From Diplodia intermedia (Eukaryota > Ascomycota > Dothideomycetes > Botryosphaeriales > Botryosphaeriaceae): a stretch of DNA of 64,000 nucleotides. The stretch is taken from the NCBI GenBank assembly GCA_021495925.1, contig JAKEKT010000061.1, forward strand, positions 62,001-126,000, written 5' to 3'. The position numbers and the translations under genes were made by a program. Shown here one piece after another: positions 1-11,840 of the stretch (within the stretch, counting starts at the first letter, position 1; each line of letters opens with the position of its first letter). The notes under the pieces are model-generated. The model was not told where the DNA came from, did not search any database, and saw only the letters and a list, made by a program, of their open reading frames with translations.

Positions 1-442
1 AGCGCGCCCACGCGTCGGGGTCGCAGCGCGTCAGCACGACCCTTGCGCGCGGGAACGCCGCGATCAGGTCCGCGGCCAGGAAGGCGCAGGGCGCGTCGAT
101 GCACGCCGTGTGCGGCGCGAGGAGCTTGGCGTAGTCTGCGCGCGTGAACGGAGCCCCGTCGTCGAGGTACTTTGCTCGCAGCGCTTCTTCCCAGTATGCG
201 TAGTGCGAGGGGTGCGCGTCGAGCGTGGCGGGTGAGTAGCAGTCGTAGTCGAGCGCTGTGAGGGCGTGGCGAAGCGAGGTGAGCCCCGTGCGCGGCAGGC
301 CGAGGACGAGGAGTTGGATTTCGGGCGGGGAGGTGGGGCTGGGGAGCTGGTCGATGAGGCGGTTGGGGGTCGGCCATGGCGTTGAGTCGGTGTCGACCTC
401 GAAGTAGTCGAGGTCGTCTTGGTCCGGGCAGAAGATGCACAT
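1..442 (-). CDS. Sulfotransferase-like P-loop protein, 5' part only
   Basis: About 147 codons are visible on the minus strand before the window edge, starting at the ATG at 442. The reading has an LLVLGLPRTGLTSLRHAL segment, which is the 5'-PSB/P-loop signature of the fungal Sulfotransferase_4 group (PF17784), often mis-annotated as NAD-dependent epimerase. It is followed by WEEALRAKYLD, a CIDAPCAFL stretch and RARVVLTRCDPDAWAR, the order found in that family. These proteins are about 230-290 residues, so roughly half is missing. A longer open frame on the same strand covers 64-744 but has low-complexity Ser/Thr/Arg composition and is a shadow. The family call is from motif order. The real substrate is not known for this fungal group. 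The start is the first in-frame Met that precedes the conserved region. Confidence 0.75.
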   Translation of the reverse strand, partial: MCIFCPDQDDLDYFEVDTDSTPWPTPNRLIDQLPSPTSPPEIQLLVLGLPRTGLTSLRHALTALDYDCYSPATLDAHPSHYAYWEEALRAKYLDDGAPFTRADYAKLLAPHTACIDAPCAFLAADLIAAFPRARVVLTRCDPDAWAR

Positions 443-446
443 TTGT

Positions 447-569
447 TCAGCGGATGGTGATGATGCGCGGGAGGGCGCGGTGGGCGTTGAAGACGCGGCG
501 CTGGGTGGGGAGGGTGCGGTAGACGGGGAGCAGGAAGGCTCTCACTGAGGCGACCAGTGTGGCGAACAT
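447..569 (-). other. Possible 40-codon upstream ORF in the leader of the sulfotransferase-like gene
   Basis: An ATG at 569 opens a 40-codon frame (MFATLVASVRAFLLPVYR at its start) that ends with TGA at 447-449, only four bases upstream of the ATG at 442. It is in a different frame from the main gene. It could be a translated uORF, or part of a 5' exon if an unseen intron joins it. Nothing in the sequence settles this. Confidence 0.3.
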
Positions 570-2111
570 GTGTGATGATGATGACGACGATGATGGTTGA
601 GGTGAAGGTGAGTGGTTGGATGGGTGGGAAGAACCACGTAGCCTTATAATCACGCGTGGATTCTGCAGATGGAGTGCAGGATGAAACACGGAGGTGGAGA
701 AGATCCAACGCTGCCGGTGGAATACAACCCAACACCGTTAGCAAGTGACTGAAGTGGTCAAGGTCGCAATGGTCGCGTGAGTGCGGTGTTTCGCGGGGTT
801 CGGCAGGAAATCCAAGGTTGCAGCGGACAGCAACATCGATCTGACATCTGATTGTGGCTGCCGTAGTGGCCCAAGGTAAAAACTCCGTCCGCAGTTGCCG
901 TGGTGCGGCTCATGCCGGCTGATTGGTGGTCGGGGCGAGTGGGCTCGACGTGATTGGGGCCAAGTCCCACGTGAATTTCCTGTTGTGGCTAGCCCCAGCT
1001 ATTTCGGGCTCGGCCAACACCCCACCGTCCGTCCGGTCATCATCAACACAAGAGAGCAACAATCCATCGCCATTCGGTACAGACTGCGTTGTCTGTAACT
1101 TTGTTCGTCGCCGTCGATGCGATTGATGCGGTTCTTCCTTTCCATTGTCATCACTCGGCATTAACAGCCGCGGATTTGTCACTCCGCTGCCTTGATCATG
1201 CTGCGCTGTATTCCTTTGAAATCCTAGACTTGCAATCTATTGGCTATGTTTCGTCTTTTTCCTCTCTACCGACTGCATCGGGATGTCCACTGGAGCGTGT
1301 GCGGCGATAACCCTGTCTTGACCAGTCGATCAACGAGGCCAACACTGCCCCAAATAAGTTCTGCACACCACCACTCGCGCCACTTTTCAACAGTAGTTCC
1401 AGCTTCAGTGAGCTGACCAGATCTAGAACACCATCGGATATCTGACCGGCTTTCCGGAGTCTTGGTCGCCATCCGAGCCGTTCATCATGAAGCAAACAGT
1501 TCAAGCCTGAGATAATACATGTAGAGATTACAACTGTGAGCCGTGATCAGAGTCACGATTCCCATTTTAGGATAGATATGATCCGTGATAGCTGTGGGCA
1601 AAACGATATTTCCCTAGTCTGGGTTTAGCCCAGTTGTTCTTTGAGATGCCGATTGGATAGCGCTCTAGTGGATGTGCTCTGCGCCGTGCGCTCTATAACA
1701 TTGCATCTATAACAGTAGCGGTTTAAAAATAAGGCAAACTTACCTTATATATTTCTATTTAAGCTTTTTGTGTGCAGTTGGAGATGTTTTATCATAAAGA
1801 ACAACTCAGTGGACATTGACTGGAAATGCCGTTCATCCAGATCAAACAGCATTCAGACTACTAAAACATACACGCACCCTATCACCCCCCTCCGATTTAG
1901 CATCTCCTGTCATCTGTTTCAATAGCACCGAGGCGTAAACGGCAACGGGCTCTCCCAAATGCCCCGCATCTGCTCAGACCTCGCTGTTCCAATATTTTTC
2001 ACAAGTAAACGAAGCTTAAGTAACCGTCACCCCCATCCTCCCCATCAACATCAATACCAAACCTCCTACTCTCTCCCTCTCCACCTCCTTCTTCGTCATT
2101 ACCTCCATCCT
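570..2111. other. Gap, no gene seen
   Basis: Upstream region of the sulfotransferase-like gene, then AT-rich spacer around 1680-1800. Short open frames here (all below about 95 codons) show no family signature and no convincing codon pattern. I see no tRNA and no clear repeat. Confidence 0.5.
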
Positions 2112-3374
2112 CTACTCCCCCATCGCCTCCGTCCGCTCCCGAATGAAATCCAACAACTTCGACCCCACCACAAGCTCCGCAAAACCGCAATGCTACACGG
2201 ACATTTTGGCAACACCCTCTCCGAATCAGTGAGGACGTAGGCCACAGTGATGCAAGCCGTCATGGTCGCTAGCACCGCTTGTAGTACACGTGTGAATATC
2301 CCGTTCTGCTTCAGGTACAAGCGCGACGGGTTGATGAGTGTGCCGTTGAGCTGGGGCCGTGAAGCTGTTTGGAAGTCCCGGCGCTGCGTGTTGCAGATCT
2401 GCGCCATGTAGAGGGCATAGGTGTGGTCGATGGCGGCCATGCCGTTTTCTCCATTGCCTGCGCCGACCAGCTCGGTAATGGGCCTACCGCCGAGGCCGAA
2501 CACCATCCAGAGGGCAAAATTCCGTGGGTAGGTCGGCGCGATGCTCCTCTGCGAGCCTGTAAAATTGTTCTGGGAGCGACTATAGGTCTATTAGGTCCGA
2601 ACACATTCTGAAATCTTATGAAAGGACAACCTTCGTGGAGGACGGCTCGGGTCGCGGCGCGAATGTGGGATCAATGGCGAAGCCTGACAGTAGAAATTAT
2701 ACCTCTACGGCCATCTGCGCAAGGTAAGACCTACAGGAAAGTGTTGCTATGCTCGACTCTGCTGTCGTATTTCCGTGGTATGGGCTATGTCTCATGAAAA
2801 AATTTGGGCCCTATGATGACAGATTGGCCAGAGAGAATTCGTCGGTCTGTGATAGTCAGCTCGGGTAGAGTCGAGGGAACTAATAGGGCGGGAAAATACC
2901 CGCTACAATGACTGTCAAGAAGGGGGCCAGTATTGATGCAGCAGAGACCATGAGAACTGCAAACTGTCCATTTATTCATGCAGAGGCAGCTGCATGCCGT
3001 GGTAGCTTGGCAAGGAAGTCCTCTGCAGTGACTGAATGAGCGGAAGCTTGCTTGCGCCGGAGGCTGTATTTATTTATTTATTTAGTTTAACGTCCCTCTA
3101 GAGTCTTAGACTATTAGAGACGGGACCTCGATAGAGGTCCGCTTCTATCTACATGTCTAAATACATGCGTGCCTGAGGGGTGTTCTAGAAATGTACTAGG
3201 AATAGCGTGCTTAAAAGCTAGCCGGAGGCTGTAGTAGGGAGCGAGTAATCGAATTAAAAAGTCCAGTCCGGAAGAGAAAATACTAATAAGGGCCATAATC
3301 AGAGCGGGAATGTAATTAAAACCGTACATCGTTACTAACATTTGCGCTGAAAAATTACTACACTCATAACCCAT
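2112..3374 (-). pseudogene. Decayed DUF3433-family membrane protein
   Basis: Three collinear minus-strand pieces match the layout of large fungal DUF3433 membrane proteins. 3374-3114 contains a YIPALI...LIRLLAPYY segment. Around 2960-2840 a frame reads FAVLMVSAASILAPFLTVIV, then meets in-frame stops. 2587-2112 carries the C-terminal block (NNFTGSQRSIAPTYPRNFAL, then VFGLGGRPITELVGAG and a hydrophobic segment), with a frameshift after CPCSIA; the adjacent frame then gives FAELVVGSKLLDFIRERTEA and a stop at 2112. Intact members have about 1,000 residues or more and two such domains. Most of the N-terminal part is absent, and several stops and at least one frameshift are present, so this is a relic. 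RIP is a possible cause but was not measured. Confidence 0.7.
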
Positions 3375-3534
3375 TCCTTGGAAAAGTGAAACTCCAGCCG
3401 GTTTCCTTACGCCTCTGCTTCATCCAAGCTTTACAGTACAAAGAGACAATCACAGTAATTTCGGAATATGTACAAGCCTCCTAAACTTTCGTATCCGCAT
3501 TTGCCTGCTTTACGTCTACGCCCCGTTGCTTCCT

Positions 3535-4170
3535 CTACTCTTCCGCATACCTTACGCCAAAACCGTGCTCAAACACAACACGAACTTCCTGCAGGATCTC
3601 GTTTGCGGCCTCCGGGAAGCAAAAGATGACAAAGGTCCAGCCGAAAAAACACAAAACGGCATAGAAGCCAAATGTGCCAGATGGAGTGATCCCCTTTATT
3701 ATGGAGAGAGGAAGGTCAAGCTCACGATGGTATTGGGGCCCCTGCAGACATGTCGCATTAGTTGGGAATCGAACAAAACATCGCAGCAAGCCAAGTGGGA
3801 GGACTTGCCAATTGCAAACGTTCATAAGAATCGATGCAATAGGGCGTACCTATATGGGCAAGGACTCGTTCGCGTACCACGGCACGCAGCCCAAGCCAGC
3901 GGCGTAGAATACAACAAACAGGATCATGCAGACCAGCACGAGAATCGCCGGCGGACTCACCGTGTCATCCACCACCATCAGCGTCGCGCGATCAATTGGG
4001 ACCGACTTGAACTCGAACGCTGCGCCGACCAGACAACCCGACATTCCTTCTGTGTCCGACATGGTCAATGAGGAGGATGGACAAAATCGTGAAGATCCAG
4101 TTCACGCCAGCAACAACCGTCCCCACGGCCACGGGTTGTGGAAGCCGACAATGTCAAATAGTGTCGAAAA
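3535..4170 (-). pseudogene. C-terminal half of an MFS sugar/inositol transporter, frameshifted
   Basis: Read on the minus strand, pieces in different frames line up with the last membrane segments of an MFS sugar transporter. They are MYYFSTLFDIVGF, then AVGTVVAGVNWIFTILS with LLIDHVGHRR (the loop motif normally DRxGRR), then ILVLVCMILFVVFYAAGLGC, then GTFGFYAVLCFFGWTFVIFC and PEAANEILQEV before the natural end. The order is right, but at least two frame changes and an in-frame TGA separate the pieces. The N-terminal half is not found upstream. It lies next to the DUF3433 relic on the same strand. The normal role would be proton-coupled sugar or polyol uptake at the plasma membrane; this copy should be inactive. 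Confidence 0.75.
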
Positions 4171-5264
4171 GTAATACATCAGCGTATGAAGATGACGAGG
4201 TGTACGGGGAAAAGTGAGTTCGTGGGTGTGTCCATGGCTATATGGGTGAAGGTCCGGATAGGGTGTCAGCAGTGTGAACCGGGCGTTGCGGGGAGGCCAA
4301 TGGCAGATAAGCACCATCTCTCTACTCGGGCCGAGCGTTGTTGCACGGACGGAAGGCCAGCACTGCGCTAAGACTTTCGGGTAAAGCCTTCCGCGTAGAA
4401 GGTTTCCGGCTGCAGTAGTAAGAGGAGTCAAAATCCACCGCATCCGATACCAGTATCATGAGCTCTTCGTGACCCTCAAGCGTCAGACTCAGTTACGACA
4501 AACATCGCTGAACGGAACAAGACTTGGGCTCTGCACCCACGCCCCCGAAACTCCTTCTCATTGCTCCGCTGTCTTGACGCGCTGTTGTCCACGCGGGTTG
4601 GATCGTCCGTATCCAATGTCATATCAAGACGACTATTAGCATGTCTTAACAAGTCACGTCACGGTTTGAGGTTCCATCGTCCAGGTACTGACGTGTGAAG
4701 TAGTCACCCACTGGCCCGTCGTATGGCATGTAAAAGTATATTCGTTCTCCGCAGACGCACTACTACCGCCGTACTTTGAGCGGAGTGGGATGGTCACGCC
4801 GCCATGGGATCTTGGATTGCATCGCTACGTGAGTGCAGTTGGGTTGAGGTTGAACTGCGGCGTAACGTCAACTTCCGAGCACGCTTGCACGTGGGATTGC
4901 GCCCTCCGTTCCATGAACCCAATTTCGCCACACTAGCCCCCTTCGAACTTGAAAGGAACCGCGATCGGGGCTGAGATGGGATCCGTGAGAGTGGACGCGG
5001 GGCGGCTTCCTAGTCACGCCGCACCATCACACTGCAGCGATGACGAGACATCTGGTCGACAATCAGTCTACCGCCAGGTCCAATGACATCCGCCCTTCGC
5101 TCCACGCGCCAATGAGCGTCGCCAGGCCAAACGTGTTTGTGGAGCTGGCCGATCGCCATCGCGGAGTCGACTCCGCCAGCCGGTTCCCAAGGGCCCAAGC
5201 TACAAAAGCAGGGCCGCGGCCGTTCCGCCTGGCTGCCCGTTCCCTGCATCCGCTCTAACAAGCA
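4171..5264. other. Gap, upstream region of the Zn2Cys6 gene
   Basis: No gene seen. The first part (4171-4440) lies where the missing N-terminal half of the sugar transporter would be, but no transporter motif is readable there. The rest is the probable promoter of the regulator that starts at 5265. No repeat or RNA gene recognised. Confidence 0.5.
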
Positions 5265-7770
5265 ATGGCCGCCACACGCCAACCGTCGCAGGATACCGTC
5301 TCCTCAGCCGAATCAGCTGACCACGGCGGAGGCGCTGCATCAGCTTCCGGCCACCACCGCTCGCCCACCCGCGCCCGCCGCAACCCCATTGCCGCCCAGG
5401 CCTGCGAGACATGCCGCGCTCGCAAAACGCGTTGCAACGAAACCCGGCCACGATGCGGGCTGTGCGAGCGGCTGGATCTGCGGTGCGTGTACCGCGAGCC
5501 GCGGCCGACCAAGTGAGTGCGACACGAAAGTCACAAGAGTTGCATGCCACTCCTATCCTGAGCGAGTCTTGCTCCTGCTGCTTCGCCAGAGCAGGAACAG
5601 AAGAGAGCCCGCAAGTAAGAGCATGGGAAAGAGCGGAAACAGAAACACATATTGACCACGTGGGCCCCACGCACACACAGGAAAGACAAGACCGCCGAAA
5701 CGCTGTTGGCCGCCGTGCAGCGCATCGACGACAAGCTAGACCGCATCTTGGAGGCGCAGCAGTCCCAGCCCCAGCAGCAGCAGCAGCAGCCGCAGCCTGC
5801 GTGGAACGAAAGCAGCGAGATGATGCCCGACCCCATGGTCGTGGATGCGGCGGCCGGTGTCCAGCGGCAGCAGCAGCGGCGGCCGTCCCACGCGCCCGAC
5901 GAGTCGGAGCTGCGGGGCGCGCTGTCGGTGTTCCCATGGCCCGCGGTGCAGGCGTTGCTAGTGAATAGCGACGGCGCTGCCACGGCCGACCTGCAGGGCA
6001 TCCTGGCCGAGGGCTCGGGCTGGCTGCTGCGGCATGAGATGCTGAGCGGCCCTGCCGGCGCGCTGCCGTGCGATTCGTTCCTCTCCGGCTCCAACGTGCA
6101 CGTCGTGCGCGCCGACCGCGAGCAGTCCCGCATCGTGTTCCCCTCCCTCACGCCCGCCATCATGGACCGCTACGCCCGCGCCTACTTCGCGTCCTACAAC
6201 TTGATCTACCCCGTCCTCGACCGGGAGGGCTTTGTTAATGGCGCGTTGCCCGTCGTCCAGAGACATGGCTTTGCCGAGGGGTGTCTGGAGAGTCTTCTGG
6301 CGCTGTTGGTGTTCGCGCTGGGGGCGCTGGCCTGCGAGGGCGTGGACGGGAAGCCGCTTGAAGAAGGGAGTGGGATCCGTGGGGGCTCGGCTGAACGACC
6401 GCCGGCATTGGGCATCTTCAACGAGGCGAGGGGGAGGGCCGGGTTTGTACTGGGCTCGTGTACGCTGGAAAATGCCCAGGCAATGATTCTGATGGCGTGA
6501 GTATCTCCGTGGAGCTCCTGAGAGAGCTCGTGTGCTGATCTCTGCCAGCATCTATTACGAGTCCTGTTCGAAACACATCGTGAGGCCCTTTCCGGTGCAG
6601 CCACCTGGCCGAGGCTGACCGATTGTCTAGGAGCACTGGCGTTTGACCATGACAGCCGCCGAATCTCTGAAGTCGGTTTTACGGTGGGTCGAGTATGCGC
6701 CTTATACCTGGTACTTTACTAAGCGTTTTCGCCAGAATCGAGCGTGCTTGGGACTCCCACGGGATCGACATGATCCGGCGAGTCTACTGGACGTGCAACG
6801 TCATCGAATCGTACGAGACAACCGCATCCCGCCCTTCCACCAGCTATACTGACGCCCACCAGCTGGTACTATCTCGACCTGAACCTCCCTCGAAGCGATG
6901 CAGTCGGCTTCCAAGACTTCATCGCCCTCCCCGACTTCGACGACCACCGCGACTTCGAAGGCGACCCGGCCATCGAAAAGAAATACCGCTACAGCTTCCT
7001 CAGCATGGTCTCGCTCCGGCGGCTGATCCACCGCGCCTTCGACGAGCTCTACGGCCGTGAGCCCCCGACTCCCTCATCCCCCATCCCCCGCCCGCCCGCC
7101 TCTCCCCTCAATCCCAGCCCGTTAACCCCTTTCAGCAGGCAAAACCCGCACGGACGGCGCCACCATCGCCGACCAAACCCTCGTGATCGCAGAGCTGCTG
7201 CGGCAGCTGGACGGGTGGCGGACGATGCTGCCGCCGGAGCTGCGGTGGGACGACTCGGCGCGAGCCTCGTACGCGGCGGTCGAGGCCGACGCCGAAGCCG
7301 CCCCTCCCTCGGTCGCGCCGTCGCCGGTGCACGTCGACATCCTGCTGGCCCAGCTGCGCTGCCGCTACTACTACGCGCGCTTCACCATCCTGCGGCCCTA
7401 CCTGTGGCGCGCGCTGCACGCGCCCCCCGGGGCGCTCGCGCTCGGCCCCGCCGCCGTGCTCGACGGCTTCGTCGGCGCCGTCGACGCTATGCTGCAGTGG
7501 CCCGTTGCGTATGAGCCTGTTGCGGGAAAGAAGAGGTTGATTCCGAATATGTTTGCGTGGTCGCAGAGTTTTTTGATGTTTTTGCTCGTGCTGCGCGTGG
7601 TGCGCGCGAATAAGGTGCTCATGGCGCTTTGTGAGGAGCGGTTGGGGGAGGGGAGGGTGGAGGAGAGCGTCGTCGTGATGGTGGGGTGGTTGAGGGATAC
7701 GAGGAGGTTGGATGGGGTGGCCGAGTGGGCGTGGAGGACGCTGGAGGGGATGTATGGGTTGGAGGAGTGA
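5265..7770 (+). CDS. Zn2Cys6 fungal-specific transcription factor
   Basis: Nuclear DNA-binding regulator. Seven exons fit: 5265-5512, 5681-6496, 6549-6579, 6631-6683, 6736-6810, 6863-7056, 7139-7770. All introns are GT-AG and keep the frame. Residues about 47-73 form the binuclear zinc cluster (CETCRARKTRCNETRPRC then GLCERLDLRC, spacing C-x2-C-x6-C-x5-C-x2-C-x6-C). A short coiled-coil-like linker (AAVQRIDDKLDRILEAQ) and a Gln-rich tract follow. The middle region (YARAYFASYNLIYPVLDREG, later HWRLTMTAAESL and IDMIRRVYWTC) is the fungal_trans domain. It is convergent with the HET gene, tail to tail, about 500 bp apart. Its target genes cannot be told from the sequence. The 168-nt first intron is the least certain junction. 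Confidence 0.9.
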
Positions 7771-8281
7771 AGGAGGGGCCGGATCGGCGGGTGGGATGGG
7801 ATGGGATGGGATACCCGTTTTGGTGTTCGGTTTTTGTTTTGTTTTTTCGTGGATGATGCTTGTGAGGGTCAAGGTGGGGATAATGAAGTCGTGAATGTTA
7901 TGTTTCTTCCGGTTGCCTTTGTGAAAGAAGTGGGTGGGATGTCTTGCTTCACCGGGCTACGATACAATTTCTATAATGTTACTTCACCCTGCTTGAGTAG
8001 TCGACGCAAGGAGGATTTAAGAAAGGTCGGCATTGGCTAATACCTCGCATATATGTCCTAGTGTTTACGTCAAGTGCTGAAGTGGGGAAGCTATATATGG
8101 TACACTTTCCAGATGCAGAAGCCTCGACGCTTTCCAAGCCAACTATGACTCTTCAAGAAACCATTTTGGTGAATCCACGTGGCTCGGGACCAATGACGAA
8201 AGAGAAAAGAAGGGGAAAAGAGTAATAATAATCTTCTAGAGCGAAGCACAAGCAACATGACCAGAAATAGATTAGGTGTCC
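7771..8281. other. Convergent 3' intergenic stretch
   Basis: Shared 3' region between the Zn2Cys6 gene and the HET-domain gene. It holds only short open frames without family features. A G/T-rich run (7780-7850) probably belongs to the 3' UTR of the regulator. Confidence 0.5.
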
Positions 8282-10282
8282 CTAGCGCAAAACAACCACC
8301 TTCTTCTTTGGATGATGACTCTCCCATACCTCTTTATCCATGGACCCAACGATAATGCGCTCTGCGAAAGAGCCCGAGTCATCCCACTGGATGACCAGAA
8401 AATGTCGACGATGCCAATCGTTCCCCCGATTCTCATCCCCTTCCTTGTAAAGCTCGGTTGGAACTTTTCCGCTCGCGATAAGTATAAACTCGCATTTCTC
8501 CATATCTTTCCCGAAGACGTCTACGCCATGCCACGTGAATGAAATAGTGCCGCAAATATTTCCAGCAGGGCTGTAAAGCATCCACCGTCCTCCGAACTCT
8601 TTTGCAACTTTGCGCTCAAAACGAAAGCTGCGAGCTGGAACCGCCCAAACCGATAGGCGCAAGGCGAGAAAGTCCGTGGTCAGGGTGGTACTCCCATTTG
8701 ACAATCGGCTTGAGCCATTAGCTGGTGCGTTTGCTCTTTTAGATGATCTGAGAACCGTAATCTCAGACTTCAACCATCCCACGCGTACAGGCTTGCCAAA
8801 GATAGTCGGAAAGTAACTCATGCGTCTACCCCACCCGTCCCAGCCTGCCCAGCTCCAGCTTGGAAAGTTCCAGTTCCTTTCGAGGACGTCGCATTCCCAA
8901 AGCAAAGCAGCATGAAGCGTTGGCTCTGGCAATCCGCAGAGTAGCTCACCACCAAAACGATGGTTAAGAACGCCGAGAAAGCCCATAGCGGCATTGAGTG
9001 CATCCCTTTCATCCGTCATGGATCTTCTCCTGTAGGTCTCCACAAGAGATGCGTATGCGGCGAAACCTTCGCTCCAAGTCCTCGGTGTATGGTGCGTTTC
9101 TTCCAGAAGCCCCACCTGGGAACTTAGCCGTATTCTCACATGTTTCTCGACGTCCTCTGCGGCTGACTCGGAAGGCCCGCACGGCAGTGGTTTGAAGGCG
9201 TTGTCAGAACAACAAAAGTACACACCGCTGCGTGCGAAGATGATCCGTCTCCTTGACAACCAACACTCTTGGTATGTCCAGGCCCGTGAATCAAAAACAG
9301 AGCATGAGGACACTGGGTGAACCAATACCACGGACTTGCGTATTCTTCTCGTGGTGTAAAAAGGTGGAGAGATACTGAAAGGATGAAGGCCTGGAAGTTG
9401 GCAATCGGCATCGCTGGTAGTCAGGGCTGTGATTGTTGCTACTGATTTGCTGAAAATGATGTCCATATGTGCAATTTGACTGTGTTTCTCGGCGCTATTT
9501 TGATCGATACACCTGTCGGATGGTTAGTAACGGGCTGAAGCCCTGGGGTAATCCTTACATGGCACTTACAGGGCGTCTACCCAAAGATATCTCTCTTTAA
9601 GTTTTCGAGTGACTTCGATGGCGTCTTTCACTGTTGATGAAATCTTGATTTTATGGTGCTTCAGGGAACCAGCTCCGTACAGATTCGCGCGCGGGATATC
9701 TGATGGCGAAAACGGCGTCTTGCCACCCCAAACATAGCTCAGAGTAAAGTACCTCCAGTCTGTGGTACCTTTCCGCAGTGAGTAGTCTTCGACATCAATC
9801 AAAGTAAGACTGATTGGCTGTTGGTATCTTGGAAGCCCCTCAAGATGTTTGTGATGATGTTTCGACTCGCAGTGACGGATTCGTCTCCGAACATTCCCGA
9901 AGTCGGCATCACGGAGTTCCGTAGATGGAAATTGAACTTCTGTGTTCGGTACAGAGTCCCCCAAAACGAATGTGTAGATCTTAAGAGCCCCATCGCAAAG
10001 GATTTCCATCATGGTACTCGAACTTTCAACGTTCGAGAAGCGATCCGGTATGCCTCTGACTTCTGTATTGTCTCGGACGTTAAAGTCGATGTAGTCCGAA
10101 AAAAACTTGCAGACTGAGCAGCAGCTTCTGCGCTTCCGTATGTTTCCTAATTTGTCAATTTTGAAGCTCCATTCATCTCTTCTTCGCCGTAACCACCTTG
10201 GTCGGATCTTGTAAGGGACAGTGTCGAAAAGCCCAAGATTCCGACAATTTCCACAAATAGTGTCTCGACGAGACAGAGTCAT
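8282..10282 (-). CDS. HET-domain (heterokaryon incompatibility) protein
   Basis: Two exons, 10282-9570 and 9512-8282, joined by a 57-nt GT-AG intron, give 647 residues. The HET domain (PF06985) starts at residue about 178 (YFTLSYVWGG) and continues through TVKDAIEVTRKLKERYLWVD, ALCIDQ (across the splice), and FDSRAWTYQECWLSRR. The later PSWSWAGWDG motif is typical of fungal HET proteins. The N-terminal 170 residues include a Cys-rich start (CGNCRNLGLFD; CCSVC) that resembles a small metal-binding segment. HET proteins act in the cytoplasm and trigger incompatibility cell death or non-self responses when activated by a partner. No partner gene is adjacent; the nearest candidate receptor is the NLR at 15871. 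No break was seen. Confidence 0.9.
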
Positions 10283-11840
10283 TGATGTGTGAGGAGATAG
10301 GACACACGAAAAAAATTCTGTCTTGAGAAAACAACGGAAAACTGGTAGGCTGTCTGTCGCAGGGTTGGAAAGCGGATGCGAGAAAGGAATGTGGGGCGAG
10401 CGCGCAGCTTTATCAGAAGCGGGGGCTAATAGTTTAGTTTAGCCTGATCATTCTCGTATGATCCGATTGTCGCATGGCGTAACAACGTGGCTGTGAGGTG
10501 TCAGCCCCCAACGCCGTTGATTCGATCAGGAATCTTGGCATCGCTGCCGTATGGCCCGACCTTGGAGGGGTACAGCCAGAAGTGTCAAGCTTACGTGCAC
10601 CAGATTGGCTCGCCAGCCTCCTTCTCTGCAAGTCAGCCCGAGCCTCGTCATGCTTCGTAGTTTTAGCCAATTACAACGAGCCCGTCTGCAAGGCTTCAGC
10701 CTCGCTGCGCGGGGTCACCTCGCACAATGAGAAGGATGATACATTCAAAAATCGACATCATGCCGAGCAAGGACTGCATGTTCGGGCTTAATCGTGCTTG
10801 GCCAGCCAAAGCCGCAAGGCACCCACACACCCTTGTCTCTTAATAGCAATGACGTAGTGGAGTAACGATACACTGTAGCCTAATGAAGCGTGAGCTGAGC
10901 CTTCATGAGCCTGCATTGTCTGTGGCCAATGCCACTCATTGGACAGATACACAGCATTACTCTGATGAAGCATTTCTTAATTGCACTGACGTCCCAGATG
11001 TGAGTAGGATCATTTAGCTCGCAGGTGGACTTCCGCGCCACTTGACCTGCGGGGGTGAGAGCAGCAAGCACGTGGCTCCTCGGAACGCACGTGGAAACGT
11101 GCGGACCCATACAATCTAGACCGTCTGGGATGCGGTGCAACGTTGCCCCGCCCATTGCTGAGTGAGCTTCAGCTGCTGACGGAACGCCTTCACCATCGAA
11201 TCTCGAGCGCAAGAGTGGCCGCAATTTGCTGCAAGGTGACCTGCAGGCGTTAAATGCCTCGAAATGCGCACCGTCGATGGTAAGAAATGACACGTTGTTC
11301 CATTCGTCACTCACCAGCTGGGGAAAAAATTCAATGCGCTTGTTGGTGGCCTCGATCCATGGGGATGGTGCCAGGGCTTTCACAGGGATAAGCAGAAGGC
11401 AACAGCTCCTGTTCAACACGCTGCAGGGCTGAGATCAACCTTGTTCCACGGCTTCGACATGGGGAAATGTGTCGCCTGCCGTGGCGAAAGCAGGGGAGCG
11501 AGCGCGCGGCCAGGCAAGTGTTAGGACAGGCAGGCAGCGGGGATGGGCGGGGAATGGCGGGGGATGGCGAAGGCGGGCGGGTAGCCAGGCTCCGAACCAA
11601 TGACAGGAGACACAGGCAAAGAACAGAGAAACAAGACAATGGACCACAACTTGGGTCTTCCACATTCTTCTGGCACGTGGGCAAACGTGTGGTGGAGCTA
11701 AAATTGGTTTTCTTTTCCACTCGTCTCTTACACGGGAGTACACCCACCTCGTACAACTTCACCTGGGTTCTTGCAGCTTGAGAAAGTCCGGGAAACTATT
11801 TACCCCCATGCGCTCATAAAGATCCGAGCTCATGAGCCTG
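10283..11840. other. Gap, no gene seen
   Basis: Upstream region of the HET gene and downstream region of the Cys-rich membrane protein gene. The longest open frame (10880-11419, minus, 179 codons) shows no recognisable domain and uneven composition. A G-rich stretch at 11510-11580 contains imperfect short repeats of GGGGATGGC/GGGGAATGGC. Confidence 0.45.

Noticed and set aside
64..744. 226-codon minus-strand frame over the sulfotransferase-like gene
   Set aside because: Its composition is Ser/Thr/Arg/His-rich without motifs, while another frame on the same strand carries the P-loop motifs.
5265..10282. A biosynthetic gene cluster around the Zn2Cys6 regulator
   Set aside because: No backbone enzyme (PKS, NRPS, terpene synthase) or typical tailoring set lies nearby.
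10880..11419. 179-codon minus frame between the HET and membrane-protein genes
   Set aside because: No recognised domain, no splice support, no start context; kept only as a note in the gap entry.
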